The position numbers and the translations under genes are program-made. Shown here piece by piece: positions 10,601 to 24,600 of a DNA stretch of 64,000 nt (positions within the stretch are counted from its first letter, which is position 1; each line of letters begins with the position of its first letter). The notes under the pieces were generated by a model. The model worked only from the letters and a program-made list of their open reading frames with translations. It had not been told where the DNA came from and did not search any database. The DNA comes from Gavia stellata (lineage: Eukaryota > Chordata > Aves > Gaviiformes > Gaviidae): contig NC_082604.1 of NCBI RefSeq assembly GCF_030936135.1, positions 7,013,001 through 7,077,000 on the forward strand, read 5' to 3'.

Positions 10601-12701
10601 TGCCCGTGTCTTTTGTGGGTTCAGACAGTTACACAGCAGTTTACAGCTGGCCTAATGAATCATTTAACAGCACAGATAGAAGGGGAGAAATGCTCGTAGG
10701 AGCTGATGAAAAAGCTTTCTTATTTGCTAGAGGAAAAAAGGAAGGGGACTACAGTGAAGAACTCTTACTTAGACTAAGAGGGAGAATGAACTAGTCCGTA
10801 AGGCCAGAGCATTTCCCCGTATCTCAAAACCATGAAGTCTGCCCTGACATCAAGGCTTTTGCTGCCAGTCACAGGCGTGACTGCTGTTGAATGTAGCAAA
10901 TGGTTTCTTGTGCTTTAATTTGTATTATACATGAAATTCAAGTAAGTACACTCAAAGCAAGCAAAGTCTTCTCTGTTTCCTAGGACGGAGTCTGCTGCCG
11001 GACACTCCTCCCTCTATTCTCTATTCATGTGGTTTGGATTTAACTCCAGAATTACATTAATGAAGAACTGTTCACACATCTCTCAAGGTAGAGGTTTTTA
11101 TTGCCTAACTGGCAAATTCGGCTGAAAAAACCCAACGTCCTCAAAACTTACGTTCTGAAGTCTCCTATGACTAAAATATTATGAGATTCAGGTATTGGGT
11201 GAAACACTAAGATTTTGCATAAATAGCAAGTGTTGATGTATCTAGGGTGAATGACAGATGCATATGCTCCATCTTCTTGTTTTATTTGGTCACCCGAACA
11301 GGTTTTGTAAGACCCATCCAGCCCTGAACACTTCAGAGACGCGTTCTCCTTGGCCAGCCTAGCAATGACTGCTCTGACTCAGCCACACACACACGTGTAA
11401 AGATCGACAGACGTAAATAACACAGGCCAGATGGGAAATGAAATATGCAAACAAATATAATCAGTGTCATGTAAAATAAGTAGATCAGGAAAGAAAATTA
11501 CATGCATTCGAGCATTGTTTGGTTTGGTTGGGGGTTTTTTATTTTTCCCCTTTTGCTCCCAAAGAGCATGCTTCCAAGCACACCGCCTGCCTGCTTTGGG
11601 AAAATGGATCCCAGCAGTGCTGGCAATACCAAGGGAATCCTCAGGTATTATCTCCCTCCTTGAATACATCAGATGCCACGCCAAGTACTTTTAAATCTTG
11701 CATACACAAACGGGTGGACTCTTCAGGCTGGCAATCTTTCTGTTAGTTACTTTTACCATACAGCATATGCAGACAGTCACTAACTACACAGTCATTCAAC
11801 ACGTTGAATCACCTGTAACAAACAGGTCCTTGCCACAAGAAAACAGATGGTTGGCCAAGCAAGAAGTAACGGATTCAACCATAGATCCCGATCCCAGTTA
11901 GTTTCACCACTTCTGGGAAAACCTATCGGTCTGTGGGGAAGTCTCCTGCTAAGTGTGTTGCCTTCACTTTTCCTTCATTCCTGTTGATGAGAAACCAAAA
12001 CAAAAAAACCCGTTGCTCACAATACATTCCCCTTAGAAGTGTAGCAGAATCCTACAATGTAATGGGGAGGATTCGGCTCTCTGGCTGAAATGAGAAGATT
12101 TTGACATCTGGTCCTTTGCGTTGCTGAAAGACATCAGCGTTCAGCCTTGCTCCTTTTCCTGTTAGAATCCCACTAATGGACAGAGAAATTGTGACTGCTG
12201 GAAAATAGCGGGGGAGCCTACCTGGTACCACTGGTTTGTTTTCCATAGTGCTTGTAACCATGGCATCTGAGCAGCAAGAAATAAAACACACACACCTTCA
12301 AAAGCGGAAGGGCTTCCACTTCCCCTGTCCTTCCCCTGGAACAAAAGAGTACCGTTTTTTGAATGTTTTGTACTTACTGGTTTTGTTTTTAGAGAACATT
12401 TAATATTAAGAAAGTGTTTAGACAAAGTTATTTTATACATTGCTCTGAATAAAGCCATAGATGGATTCAAGTGGCCTAATTACTTATTTGGGGTTCGATC
12501 TTCAAAGACACCAAAATCTGAAGTGTCTGGACACATAATTTTGATTTGACTCAGTTTCTAAATGTTACCTTAGAGTTCAGATCTGTACTGAGACTCTGAC
12601 AATTCAGGAACATAGCTTAGCAGAGAACCCAGGTGAACACAGCCCTTCATGGGGCTGGGTTCCAAAAGCTCTAAACATCACTTCTCTCTCCTCCTCAGAT
12701 T
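4601..12701. other. Intergenic interval, proximal part, no gene seen
   Basis: Only short frames occur and none is family-like or joined by convincing splice sites. A moderately GC-rich patch lies at 5950-6600. A short CA repeat is at 7341-7358, and A/T runs lie at 6723-6736 and 10278-10290. An AATAAA at about 5367 on the + strand could be an alternative HES6 end, but nothing else supports that. No clear transposon was recognised. Confidence 0.55.
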
Positions 12702-12721
12702 CCCCCCCCCCCCCCCCCCCC
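12702..12721. repeat. Homopolymer C tract (20 nt)
   Basis: Twenty consecutive C residues follow a CT-rich stretch. On the - strand this is poly-G, which can form a quadruplex and is likely to be length-polymorphic and error-prone in sequencing. Confidence 0.95.
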
Positions 12722-15700
12722 ACTTCTTTTTGTCTAGACACAGGGCAATTCCAACCTTCCCTGTTTTGACAACTTTCTCATTTGTTCTGGTCACAGCTCA
12801 TGGAGGCACACAGATTTAACCCTGTGCCTTCCTTTTGTGTCTGTATTTTAACAACTCCGTGCCTCCATTCAATTAAACTGTTCCTAAAATGTCCAAATAT
12901 TCACGTGACTCAGGAGACATTCATCTTCATCTCTTTCTCAAATTCTCTCTCTGACAAGGGACCACTACATCTCGCCCAGAGAAAGATAAAACTGTGTTTT
13001 GCTGTTGACAAAACTATTTAAAAAGGTAGCGTTAAGCGATTTCAAAGAAGAGATGGTGCCCTTTGGAACCATGTTATCATCCTCTTCCTCCAATTCTTTC
13101 ATGAAAGTCACAAACCAGAGTGCAACCACCCAAATGTTTCCAGAGCAGCAAACTGTCACCTTCTATATATATCCCAGGTGTCACAGTTCAACTCTAGTCT
13201 TATCTAACAGGCTTAGAGGTATGGCAACACACAATGCTTGGAAGGCTGTGGATACATTTAATTATGGCAATTTACCCACAGTAAGTTTTGGCCGTCAGCT
13301 TCAAGTCACTACTATGTGCGTTGATACTGTCTGTGAAGTTTGGGGAAGGCTGTTAGCGTCCATACTCCTGGGAACACTCCTGCAGAACAAACAATACAGA
13401 TTTCTCTCTCACACCCTCTCTCAACTGAAAAACAAATTTTATATTTGAAAGTTTTAAAAGTCATCTTTGGAAATGCTTGAATAAGCAAGTTAGACTGTAT
13501 AAATCCACCAGGTGATAAATACCATCTCCATTTATAGACACTTCTTAAAACACATTCGAATGCAGTGCTGCGCTTCCTGGACCTAATTTACTGCCGGCTC
13601 CTTCAGACACATGGAGGATTTACATCACGGTGGCCAAGACATCACGACCTTCCTCTGCATGACTTCAGTTTGTCCCCTCGGAAAGCACTATGGGCAGCGC
13701 CACTGTTCAACAACTTCCTGAGCATTTGGACCCTTTGATCCTGTCAAATACATTCAAAAAGACTCTACCTGTAAAGCCACTGTTGTCAGCGTAATGAGTA
13801 AGAGTCAGCACCATAAACTTCACAGGCCTATGAACACTAAATTAGGTGACAAGGGCAGTCATATATCACTTCAAACTAATTCTGTCAGTAAGTGAAATCT
13901 GTAAAACCATTTACAGTATGCAGTCTGGTTCAATCATTCTGCTGTGACATTGATTCAAGACTATAAAGGGTTTACTCAGATTAGGATATAGTTAACAGAT
14001 TAGCAAAATAAAGGTATCTAACAGACTAGCAAACTTTTAAAAAAGAAAAAAAAAAAATCAACAACAACAAAAAACCCACCCAAACAGATTTTCCTCAAAA
14101 ATCCAAACCAGAAATCTCTGAAAATTCTATTCTTTAAATTTAAGACTTAAGCACCACCTCATACTGGTAGAGTACATACAGGGAAGGGATCTTAGGTGGA
14201 CTGGTAGGACTTACAAAACAATGTTGTGCGTTAAGTGCTTTCATAATCAGGTCTTTACAGTTGATCTCATTTAAATTCACTGCTCATGTAACACAAGGTA
14301 ATTATTATTAAAAGAATCTTAAATACACTGCCTGACTATATCCAAAGCTTTAGGAGCTTCCATTTGAAGCAGTTTGGTAACCATCTTTTTGTATATGCAT
14401 AAAAAAGGCAATGGAAGAAGGATTTCCTAGTTCTTTACATTATGTGGGACTCCTTCATTGTTGCCATGTGATTTCAGCAGTTACAAATTTCAACACCATT
14501 CTGAAATACATATATTTGTATCTGGATTTGTCTCAAAGGCAGGGAGGCAAAAGAGAACTTCAAGGCAACCAACAGTGAACAAAAGTCTTCCAGCCTTCAG
14601 CAGCGGGCAGGGAGGTGGAGTTTAGGAAGAGGTATGCATCTTCCTAGAAATCAGATCTGAACAGAAGGCACTCCTCCCCATCCTCCCCTCCCAGCCCTGC
14701 ACAGAGCAGCTGTGACAGTCTTCACTATTCACAGGCAGGCAGCAGCTCTTCAGAACACAAAAAAGGAGGGGCTTGTAAAGACAACTGCATATAGACACTG
14801 GAAATTACTCCAGATCGCCACATTCTTCACGTTGTCACCTCCTTATGCATTGTGCCACAGCATATGCTTTCTTAAATGCACAAACTGCAATACTTAAGAT
14901 GCTGCTTTTGGCCCCAGGCTGGTAACTGAGTCTCTGTACCAAGGCCCGAAGGCACAGGCAGAGCAGCCCCGGAGCTTGCAGAGCTCAGTTGGAGGGCTGG
15001 GGTTGTTACCGAGCCTTCCACACCACTCCGGAGGTCATCCTGCACCCAGAGTGGTTTCAGGTCAGTCTTGGGTTTTCCATGCCCTGGATACAGACAATTT
15101 TTCAACTCCACTATTTCCTGGAGAGAGATTTTTATTTTTTTCCAGTAAATTAAAGCCTCATTTAGCCCAAACAGGAAGAGAAACAATTCTAGCAGATAGC
15201 TGTTACATTGCACAATAAAAGAATACAACAAAGTTCACTTAAATACCATCTGATACTAAAATATACTGCTTGGTATAGTAAATTACACGTGTTCTGTTGC
15301 TGCAAGAGAAAAATAACAAGCTTTAATTTTATTTCTTAGAATTCTGTATTGCTGCAGAAACAAACCACACATTTTAGGACTCTAAAAGCAACAGTACCTC
15401 TGCATTGTAGCTATTGCCACTCCTCACTGTTTAGCACAAAGAAGTTGGTCTGCAATCTAGTTAATCATTTTCATCATAAACCTCTGTTTTTACCAGATTT
15501 AGAAATGCAAATGAACCATGAAAAAACATTTTCCAAAATATGGGATGACAGATTTGTCAGTATTCAAAATTCAAACTGGAAGTTAAGGGAGGTTGGAGAA
15601 GTTATTAACACAAGCACAAGAAAAGCACCGAGCCCAATTTACATATCGGCTTCAGTCTTTGTATGCTCCAGTAATTTTGTATATGCTCCCAACAAAACTG

Positions 15701-18700
15701 CAAACACTTAAAAGCTAGAGAGATGCAGTCAGCAGGAGCACAAGTCACAGCATACAGAGCAGACAGATGGTTCAGATTAAATCACTGGTATAAATGCCCG
15801 TGTACAACCCACACCAGGGATGTGGCTCTTACCTGGGAAGTTGAAAGAACTGAGTCTGTCTCTCCAGGGCTCCGCAGAACTGAGCCACTCCAGTCCCAGC
15901 GCTCGCCTAAATCCGAGCAGAGGTAAGCACAGGCCACCCAACCCTTCTTCTGCTTCCTGCAGCTAAGAAAATGACAGATTAAAGCCAACTAGAGAAATGC
16001 ATTTGCTAAATCTATCCAACACTTTTATGATGGGATTCCTGGGTTTTCTGGTTTCTAGGTTTGGTTTTCTTTTGTTTCCACTATGCAAAAAGGCCACAGG
16101 AGATTTCAAAGGGAGTCAGCTGGTGACAGCAGAAGGGAAAGCAGTAGACCTTACCTTAGACAAGCGATGGCCAAACACATTAAAAAAAAAAGTACAGCCA
16201 ATACTTTCTTGGACAGAAGTAGCATTTTTGAAGTTGACAGTGCAACAGCAACACAAGCAGTTTACTTTTAAACCATTATAACCATTTAAAGAGGGTAAAA
16301 ATTCACTATATTCTGTCTTACAGAGACAGAAGTACACCTTGACAAATCCTGGAACACCAGGAAATTTTAATCCATCCTTAGATTTGTCTCCTTTTATCTA
16401 GTTAAAACGAATGAAGTACAAAGCAGTATGGCCCTCGAGGGCTGGTGGTGAAACAGCTCCGCCACCAAGCCATCTACCCCAGCTGTGGCAGGTGGGTGAG
16501 AACTGCCTCACTACTAATTTCCCCATTCTGTATTACACAGAAATCATTGTACCCACCACTGGAAATGCATCACAGTCATGCCACAGCACCTGCTCATCTT
16601 GGTTACTCCAGTGCTGACAACTGTTATGACATTTTGGTGGTGGGTTTTTGTGTGTTTTGAGGTGGGTTTTTGTTTTGTTTTTTAACCAGTGTAAACACAT
16701 GTCCTGTGAGTAACACCAGAAGCAAAGAGCCTGCCACCTAAACTGTTCTTTCATAGTACACCTCAGGACATTGCACCTCTTTCACAATTTGTTCTTCAGC
16801 TAAAAAGCATCTTATTAGTGAAGGGCAAGTGTTTTCTTACTTTCATATTGTCCACTAAGGTTAAACAGTATTCACGTGCTGCCACAGCAGCTTCTTTTTG
16901 TCTGCAACTACTAGATATAATGCAGAGCCAGAAATACTGTAGAATGAAACTCCATCACACACACTGTTATTGCACATGGCAGCCTGATGTAAATCAGACT
17001 TTTTCAGCAGATGCCAAGAGAAATACCCATGATTAAGAGTTCAGTTATCTCAATTTCTACCCAGTCTTATACTTCTTTTCCACTTAGGAAGCCTGGCAGA
17101 AGTCAGGTTTTGTATTCATGTTTTAAGTTGCACCAGTGAACCACACTGCCAAAGTTATTATACACCGTGTGTACCACCCCTAAAAACACTGCCCTCTTCC
17201 AGAGCCCCCATGAAAAAGGAGCTGATGAGCCGTTCATTACATTGTTCAAGAGACTGAATCTATTTCTCAAGCTCCTAACCACTTGTCAGGAAGTAAACAC
17301 TGGAATTTCTGGAAATTACACCTACAAACATTATTCTCCTTTTAAGTCATCCGTTTATCACTTTGCCAGAAGCATGCAACTCATTTCACCATGTTCTTTG
17401 AGTCAGAGGCTTATCAATGCATTAGGTTCTTTCCATCCTTGTTAGAGAGACAGAAGAACAATCACGGATCTTAATTGTCAGTAAGGAGAACTTTTTCTTT
17501 TTCCACCCTCCAAATTCACAACAGCTGTTAAGTGGACTAAAATCTGATGCTTTTCCGTAGTCCGTCTCCCTTTTCCAAGCAGAAAATTTGTATTTGCATT
17601 CACTATCATTGGGCAACAGCTCTTCATTATTAATTTTCTCATCATCTTATTTGAAATTCAGGCCACAGATCTTCCCCTTTACATCAAATAATGTCACAGT
17701 AAACTCAATAGCCCCAAAATACAAGAAACTGAATAGAGGAAAAACAGGGGTGGCAAAACTGCCAAATGCAATCACAGGACACCAGTGACGCCTAGGGGCT
17801 ACTGAGGTGGGAGAAACTCTGACAAAAGTCTGTTCCCAACAGTTCTGCAGTGTAAAGCAAGCCATTATCTTTGAGTGCTGACAGAAGGCACATCACCAAG
17901 GAGGAGTACGAGAATACCTGAAGCCACATTTAACTCAAACTCTTATTACATTCACAACTGCAAAAAATTACCAGAAGCAGAAATAACTGTGAAACACTAC
18001 CTGGTAATTTATTGCATCAGCAGCACTTCAGTTCTCCCAACATTATGTAACAATTATCAAAACTTACATCCAAATGCTAGCACAATACCTTCTCTACTGA
18101 GTTGCACATATACCCTGTGTATGTGCATGACACTCACATTTGTAGTTCTGTGAACTGCTTCATCAGTGCATCTCTCCTGGGCATGTTTAGCTAAGCAAGG
18201 AACCAAGGTGCTATTAGGACAGAAGTGTTTTCAGACTACACAGAACTGCTCATGTATTCAGGGTCAATTCAGAAGACTTCAAAGGGACTTGGATGATGTG
18301 TTGAACAAAAGCATGCTTTAAAATGCATGTCTCAGCAACAAGTGCACAACACTACAATTCTACCCTTGGTGTGAAAGCAATTCACCTGTGTGGTGAACTG
18401 TTTTGTGGTACAGAAACACCTTGATTTTGCAGCTCACAGAAATATCTGGGTCCCTCATGACCAAACCAGGGTTTGCACTAGCTTCTTCTGTTCTAAAAAA
18501 CCCACAAACTTCTCAAACCACAGTCATGGAAAAAAAAGGCCTAATGCTCATAACCAGAGTACCTCCTAAACTGGAGGGGCGGTCCAAAGCAGCACCCCAC
18601 ACCTGCTAAACTACATCACTGCTCGACCTGAGAACAGAGAAATCTTCAAGCCTTCCTCCCCTCAGAGTATAAAACAAGAACATCAAACAGGGAAGTACAC

Positions 18701-19190
18701 TAGCTTGATGAGTTACAACAATCTTCAGAAGACACAACACTTCACACCACAACAGAAGACTAATAATCACTATACAAAGCAAATTCAAGGGGCACGACTG
18801 GAATTCTCTACCTCTAAGCTACCAGTATAAAACCACAGAGGGCTGCAGGAGAAAAGGCATCCATAGCTGACATTAAGCAAAGCAAAAAAGACAATGTGTC
18901 TTCTGGTGGTTTTGAACACCACACACAGAGAACCCAGCTGCATATGCTCTGCCAGGTAGTAAACTTGTACATGTTTTCAGAATCATTAGTCAATATAAAG
19001 ATTCAAGCTTCTATTTGACCACTAAACTTAGAGGTCAGACAAGCTGGCAATAATTTTACTTCAGGACAGTAAGCCACAACTAACTTCATAGCTTGCAAGT
19101 TCTTCAGTTTGAAATACCAGTTCACACACTATCAGTAATGCATATATTTTTGCTTCTTACATGGAGTAGAAGGCTCAAGGAACAAAAAGG
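12722..19190. other. Intergenic interval, distal part, no gene seen
   Basis: This is AT-rich single-copy-looking sequence between the two convergent genes. Frames are short and unsupported. An A-rich run at 14040-14077 is the only marked simple sequence. I see no coding exon, structural RNA or recognisable transposon here. Confidence 0.5.
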
Positions 19191-21498
19191 CAACTAAAAA
19201 TATATCTGTTTTATTTACCAGTTTTCTAAAAAGCAAAGTCATAAAAATTAGTCACAAGTGGCAAAACCAAAATATATTGCACAGTGTACAGAAAACATTG
19301 TTGACATGTTGACAAAGTGTCATCACAAATAAATCATCTTACAACAGTTCGGAAAAATTACAGCTTCAGAATCTTATCTATAAATGGAGGCATGTAGATT
19401 TAAAGTTACAGGAAAATATTTTAATACCACCCTGTAAATGCAAACACTTTAAGGATGCAAGATTAAGTCCATAAGTAAGCACATCCACAAAATGCTCTAA
19501 ATATACTTTTCTCTTCCTTTCACTAAGTTATGGTTCCAAGATGGTCATTGGGAAAAAAAAAGAGAACAAATAAAAAAAACAGAAAAAAAGCATGCTAAAG
19601 CAAAGACATTCAAAGTGGTTGAGAAGTCCCTGAAAATAATTTGTATAATTATGATGCACTCCTTTTATATAAAGCTTTATTTTTCCCAAACCCTGGTCCA
19701 ATTAAAACTATTTCTGTTTACATGTAAAAATGGAATATATTTAATATGTTGGTATAGCTGCACTGTTCCATTTATGATTAAAACATTTAATACATTGGAC
19801 TTGAACACCAACATTTTAAAATTTCTCATTCAGTTTATATTTACATATATTTAAGTTTGACTTTGCTAAACTATTAAAAACAGGAATCAGATCTTGCTGG
19901 GTAGTGTTTCACACTACATTAAGATACTTATTTTTTATATTGTGATTCTACTTGTTTCACAAGTTCACACACTCTGCGATCTGCAGAACCTGTCTCCAAT
20001 GCAGATTTCCTCATGACACTGTCCAATTCATAACAAATTACTTCACACAAATTATTTCTTCCACTAAGCAAATACCAGTCACTTCTGCATGTTTTTGGTG
20101 GTGTCAGATCTAACTTCACATCCTCTTTGTGTGCAAAGAGAAATATTTTTATAGAAAGAAAATAACCTTAAGTTTCAGTGAATAGAAGTGTTACCCTAAT
20201 CAAAAAGGAAATGCCTTCCATGAAAAATATTTTAAGACAAACATATCAAAGTTAATTGAATTTCTCCATATGTTTTTCACCCCAAGACCTACAACTGACA
20301 TCTAGCAATAGTGCAACTAAATGTCCTTTAACTAACCAATATATTAAAGTTGCTTTCTTGTGTTCTCTTCCCACATCCAACACATATAAACAGCACAAGA
20401 AATAAAGTACACATATTCAAGTCAATACAATCTCAGAGGCATTAAAATTAAATCCTTGACAGCAAAGGATTCCAGCCACGCTAAGTTTTAGATTATGCAA
20501 TTCAAATATATTCAAAGTCAATGCTATTCTCAAAATCACTTTTTTTGTATGAACTATCTTCAAATGACAAGATACGTCTAATCCTCTCTTGCCACGTGCA
20601 AGTTTGATGTCTGTTTAGCCGCACAGGAAAAACTGATGGCCAACCTCCTGACAGAACAAATCAGAAATAAAGGTTATAGTTCTACCAAGCTTTGTCTAAC
20701 AGTCACTGGAGCATACACAATCATCCTCTGTGGTCTTAGTTTTTAAAATCTTTAAGCATAAAGATTTCTTGTGTATAAATTCTCAGAAATGATGCTTCAA
20801 GGTAATAAACAGTTCATAGTATTGCAGCGTCCATTTAAGTAAAAGGCTACAGAGTTGTCAGTACTCGTCGATACTTTCTTACACATTCACATTAAGTATT
20901 TTAACCCAAGACCACCTTACAAAATTAGTTCAACATTTCTCTTAGACAAAAAAAGGTTCCTACATTCAAAAGTATAGGAAACAAAGAGGATGGATCAACT
21001 GGTATGAGAAGGGCAAGTGTGAATTGATTTGCTTGAAGGTTATTTCTTCTACTATGCTGGACCACTTCAAATATTAAGAACAATGCTAAAGAGCCACTAA
21101 GCAAAATTGCTAGAACAATTTATAATGCTGACTCATTACCAAAAGGAGATTTCAAGAACCATATGTATGTAAGGGGATTTTCAGTACTCATTAACCCACT
21201 CTACAAAAAACAGTAGGCATCAATGAAAGTTTCTATAGTTTATAAAGAAATACTTGAGGCATATAAGTGCAAAATATGAGTCTTTCTTTTTTAAAGAAAA
21301 GCTATACCATCTTCAACAATGTCCTTACTGGGAAGAGATTGCCACCATTTAAAAAGAGATTCATTCACAAATGACTCTTCTAGAGCAAGAAAAACACATT
21401 TGTTTTTATGAACTGGATTCATCTTGCCGGATACAAGATTAAAACCTTTATGGATCACTGTAGTTTTGAAGCAGCTTTGAAAACAACAGGCTCAAAGG
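19191..21498 (-). other. PER2: PER2 3' UTR (inferred extent)
   Basis: This AT-rich sequence follows the PER2 stop codon on the - strand and ends near the last plausible AATAAA (19210-19215). It has many AUUUA-like elements when read on the - strand. A second AATAAA at 19676-19681 could give a shorter form. A length of about 2.3 kb is plausible for PER2, but the exact end is inferred. Confidence 0.6.
19210..19215 (-). terminator. PER2: Probable PER2 polyadenylation signal
   Basis: AATAAA on the - strand (TTTATT on +) is followed by T/G-rich sequence on the - strand and preceded by a TGTA element about 60 bases upstream. Both features favour real cleavage. The alternative signal at 19676-19681 has a poorer downstream region. 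Confidence 0.55.
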
Positions 21499-21648
21499 CT
21501 ATGTTTGTTCTTCGCTGACTTGACTCAGGGAAACTAAGTTGTTTTCCCCACTGTCTTCAATCATTTCATTAAGGTCCATTTCATGGATTTCTTCATCATA
21601 CGATGTATAAAAATTGCTCTGTATACTGTCCTCACAAAAAATACATTC
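21499..21648 (-). CDS. PER2: PER2 coding exon 22, C-terminus
   Basis: This exon encodes residues 1299-1347 and TAG (21499-21501). ECIFCED gives Cys1300 and Cys1303, equivalent to the cysteines that share a zinc ion with CRY1 in mouse structures. An acidic tail follows ([16 protein letters not shown]). Confidence 0.96.
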   Translation of the reverse strand, partial: ECIFCEDSIQSNFYTSYDEEIHEMDLNEMIEDSGENNLVSLSQVSEEQT

Positions 21649-24600
21649 CTAAAAAAGAAAATTATAGAAACACTCGTAAGTCAAAGAAGAAGACAAAGCT
21701 TTTCTAAACAACAGTCTATTTGCATGCAATCCCCGATTCCAAGGAAACCTTTACATCTGTGCTGCGACTACCAGCTATATTCCACTCCCCAACTTTCCCT
21801 GCCCCCAATCATTTTATAACATGTAGTAAATCAATACAAGTACTTCAGAACTCTACTGGAAGCAGTTATGTCATAGATAATTTATAATTCTGCCATTTTA
21901 CATGCACTTCCAATCACCTTTTCCTCCATTTGATTGCTAACCCTGCAGCAGTATGTTCACATCAGCTGCAGTGCTTAAAAGACTGAAGCAACTGCGTGCT
22001 TACGCAAGTTGGATGCTATAGTGTTAATGTTGCAGTAACATTAACATCAGGATTAGGATTCCACTGCAATTCTGTTACACTGACTTTTGAAATGCTCATG
22101 TGCAAAGAGAGCCTCTGCATTTGATAACTTATATGCAAAAAAGCTACACATGATGGAAAGCTTAGGGAAAAGAGAATGCAATCAGGTATTCGCATGTGAA
22201 TAAGTAAAATACACAACAAAACTGCAAGGATGCTTGGGTTTGTGGTTTTTTTTTTTCTTTTTTGCTTTTCAAGCCATTAATCCACTTATAGAATCAAGGC
22301 AAGAGATGATCCTGCATGAGAAGTTTCATAGAAAAAAGGAACAGTGTACACCCATTAATTTGGTACTTTCTAGAAGCAATGGGCATAAATTACTACGCAG
22401 AAAATAGCAATTTTTTTATGTAGAGAAGTTTCTGGCTGTGTTGATAAAGGATTTCAAACAGATATACAGAAATTTAGAAATAGGTAGGAAATATCTTATA
22501 CTGTATTTACCACCACTTTGACTTTCCCACTGGAAAGAAGACTTACAGTAAATTAAGTCAAGCCAGAAACCACTGCATGGAGGTTTGAATTAATTTTTTT
22601 CTCAGCATAATTGACCAAGCTTTCATAGCAACGGGAATGGAAAAGTCTAACATAGGCAACTAATAATTTAAGTACTGTTATACATGCAAAAGTAACTAAC
22701 TCATTTAAACTTACGGAATTAGCAACAGTTTTTGGCAGTCCACCTTGCTGGATCCATGGATGAACTTCAATAAGCTCTCTTTTTTGTTCTTCTGTAAATT
22801 TTGGCTGTAGTTTCTGCATTTGCTTTAATTTCTGCTTATCTTCTTTTAAAACTGTTTCCAAATCTCTAAAATAAAATGCATTTAGAAATTGAGCTTCAAC
22901 AGTTTCTGGGCTTTATGCCTATATAAGGTTATACAGTCAAGTACTAACATTTTTAAAGACTATTTTTGTTCTGGAATGTTACGCTTACAAATCTTATATT
23001 GGAAGAAAATTAAGTGTGGTTATTTCAGCAGCTTTCTGCATTTGCAGACAACTTCAACACATCTCTGCTGGCTCATTGTCTTTTCAAATCCCATCAGTGA
23101 AAACAGTTTTCTTAGAGCTATTCAGGCAGCACCAACAGTGAAACCACCGAGAACTGCAGTTTCCCTCTGCTGCAGTAAGTTCCAAGTTCCTCTTCGCTGG
23201 GAAGACAACCCAAAACAAGACACTAGATGCACATATGAGACACTAAAGCAGAAGAAGTAAGATACCTTTAAGAAGGTCATCAAGAATGGATTAAACGTCA
23301 GGACTGAGATGGAGAGATTTAGAAAACACTGCTCTATTTCAGCAGCTAAAGTTCTCTCCACAAAATGCCCCACCTTGATTCAGAAACTTAAAAAAAACCC
23401 CGCACGACACCAAACATGTACAAGCTGCATACCTCTATAAAAGATGACAGTAGAAAGCAAGTTCCAAGAAACCCAGTATTATTTCTATTCCTTACAGCAT
23501 ACCTAAGCACAGGTTGGCTTTACACTTCTCTTCTTGGGTATCTCACTCTGACAGTGAGCTTAACTCTTCTTATCACAATACTCTGTTTTATACTATGTTC
23601 CCTTTGGCAGGCTTTGCTACTCTTACAGTCTACTGGAATTCCCATCTATAGTTGTCAACCCTTCAGGCTACAAAAACCGAGAAATACCAAGGTATTTTTA
23701 AATCTAGGGAAAAACTCTTACACTGTGCTTCTGTATTTTGAAAGCTTGTTTTCCCCTTCCCTTTCAAAGGCTTGTCTTTACTGAAACTTCCTATTCCTTT
23801 CAAAATACCATTCACTGCTCTCAAGAAATGTAAACAAGAAGATGAAAAAAAATCTGCAGACTTGTCACCCTCTCTCCCCCTATAGCTGCTCTTTGCTACT
23901 GAAGCAGGGAATATATATTTTTTTTTAAATATTTTATATTAGAAACCTTAGGATTTTTACCTTCTACTTCCTTGTCCTATTTGCATGGGACTTTACAGAG
24001 AATGAACATGGGGAAGTTAACAACCCAGGAAAAGAAACCACAAGGCAGAGAAAGCAGCATGCCACTGAATGTGGCATCCCAAGGACAACAGCCAGAGAGT
24101 ACAGATTTTCCATGCTACAGACCGTCATTAGATCTAAGCATACTTGCCAGGATCTATTAATCAGACTACAAGTATTTCTAGGCAAGTAGTTACAAATTAT
24201 TAAACAGCTTAAAAATATATCATCTACCTGGCTAACCGGGCAGGTCCCAGGGGACTGGAGGTTAGCAAATGTGACACCCATCTTCAAGAAGGGCCAGAAG
24301 AAGGATCCAGGGGACTACAGGCCTGCCAGTCTCACCTCAGTGCCAGGGAAGATTATGGAACAGATCATCTTGAGTGCCATCACGTGGCACGTACAGGACA
24401 ACCAGGCAATCAGGCCCAGCCAGCACGGGTTTATGAAAGGCAGGTCCTGCTTGACTAACCTGATCTCCTCCTATGACAAAGTGACCCGCTTACTGGACAA
24501 GGGAAAGGCTGTGGATATAGTCTACCTGGACTTTAGTAAAGCCTTTGACACCATTTCCCACAGCATTCTCCTGGAGAAACTGACTGCTCATGGCTTGGAC

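Noticed and set aside
22281-22320. Possible CR1 remnant with TAGAATCAAGGCAAGAGATG
   Set aside because: Too short and diverged to separate from chance similarity.
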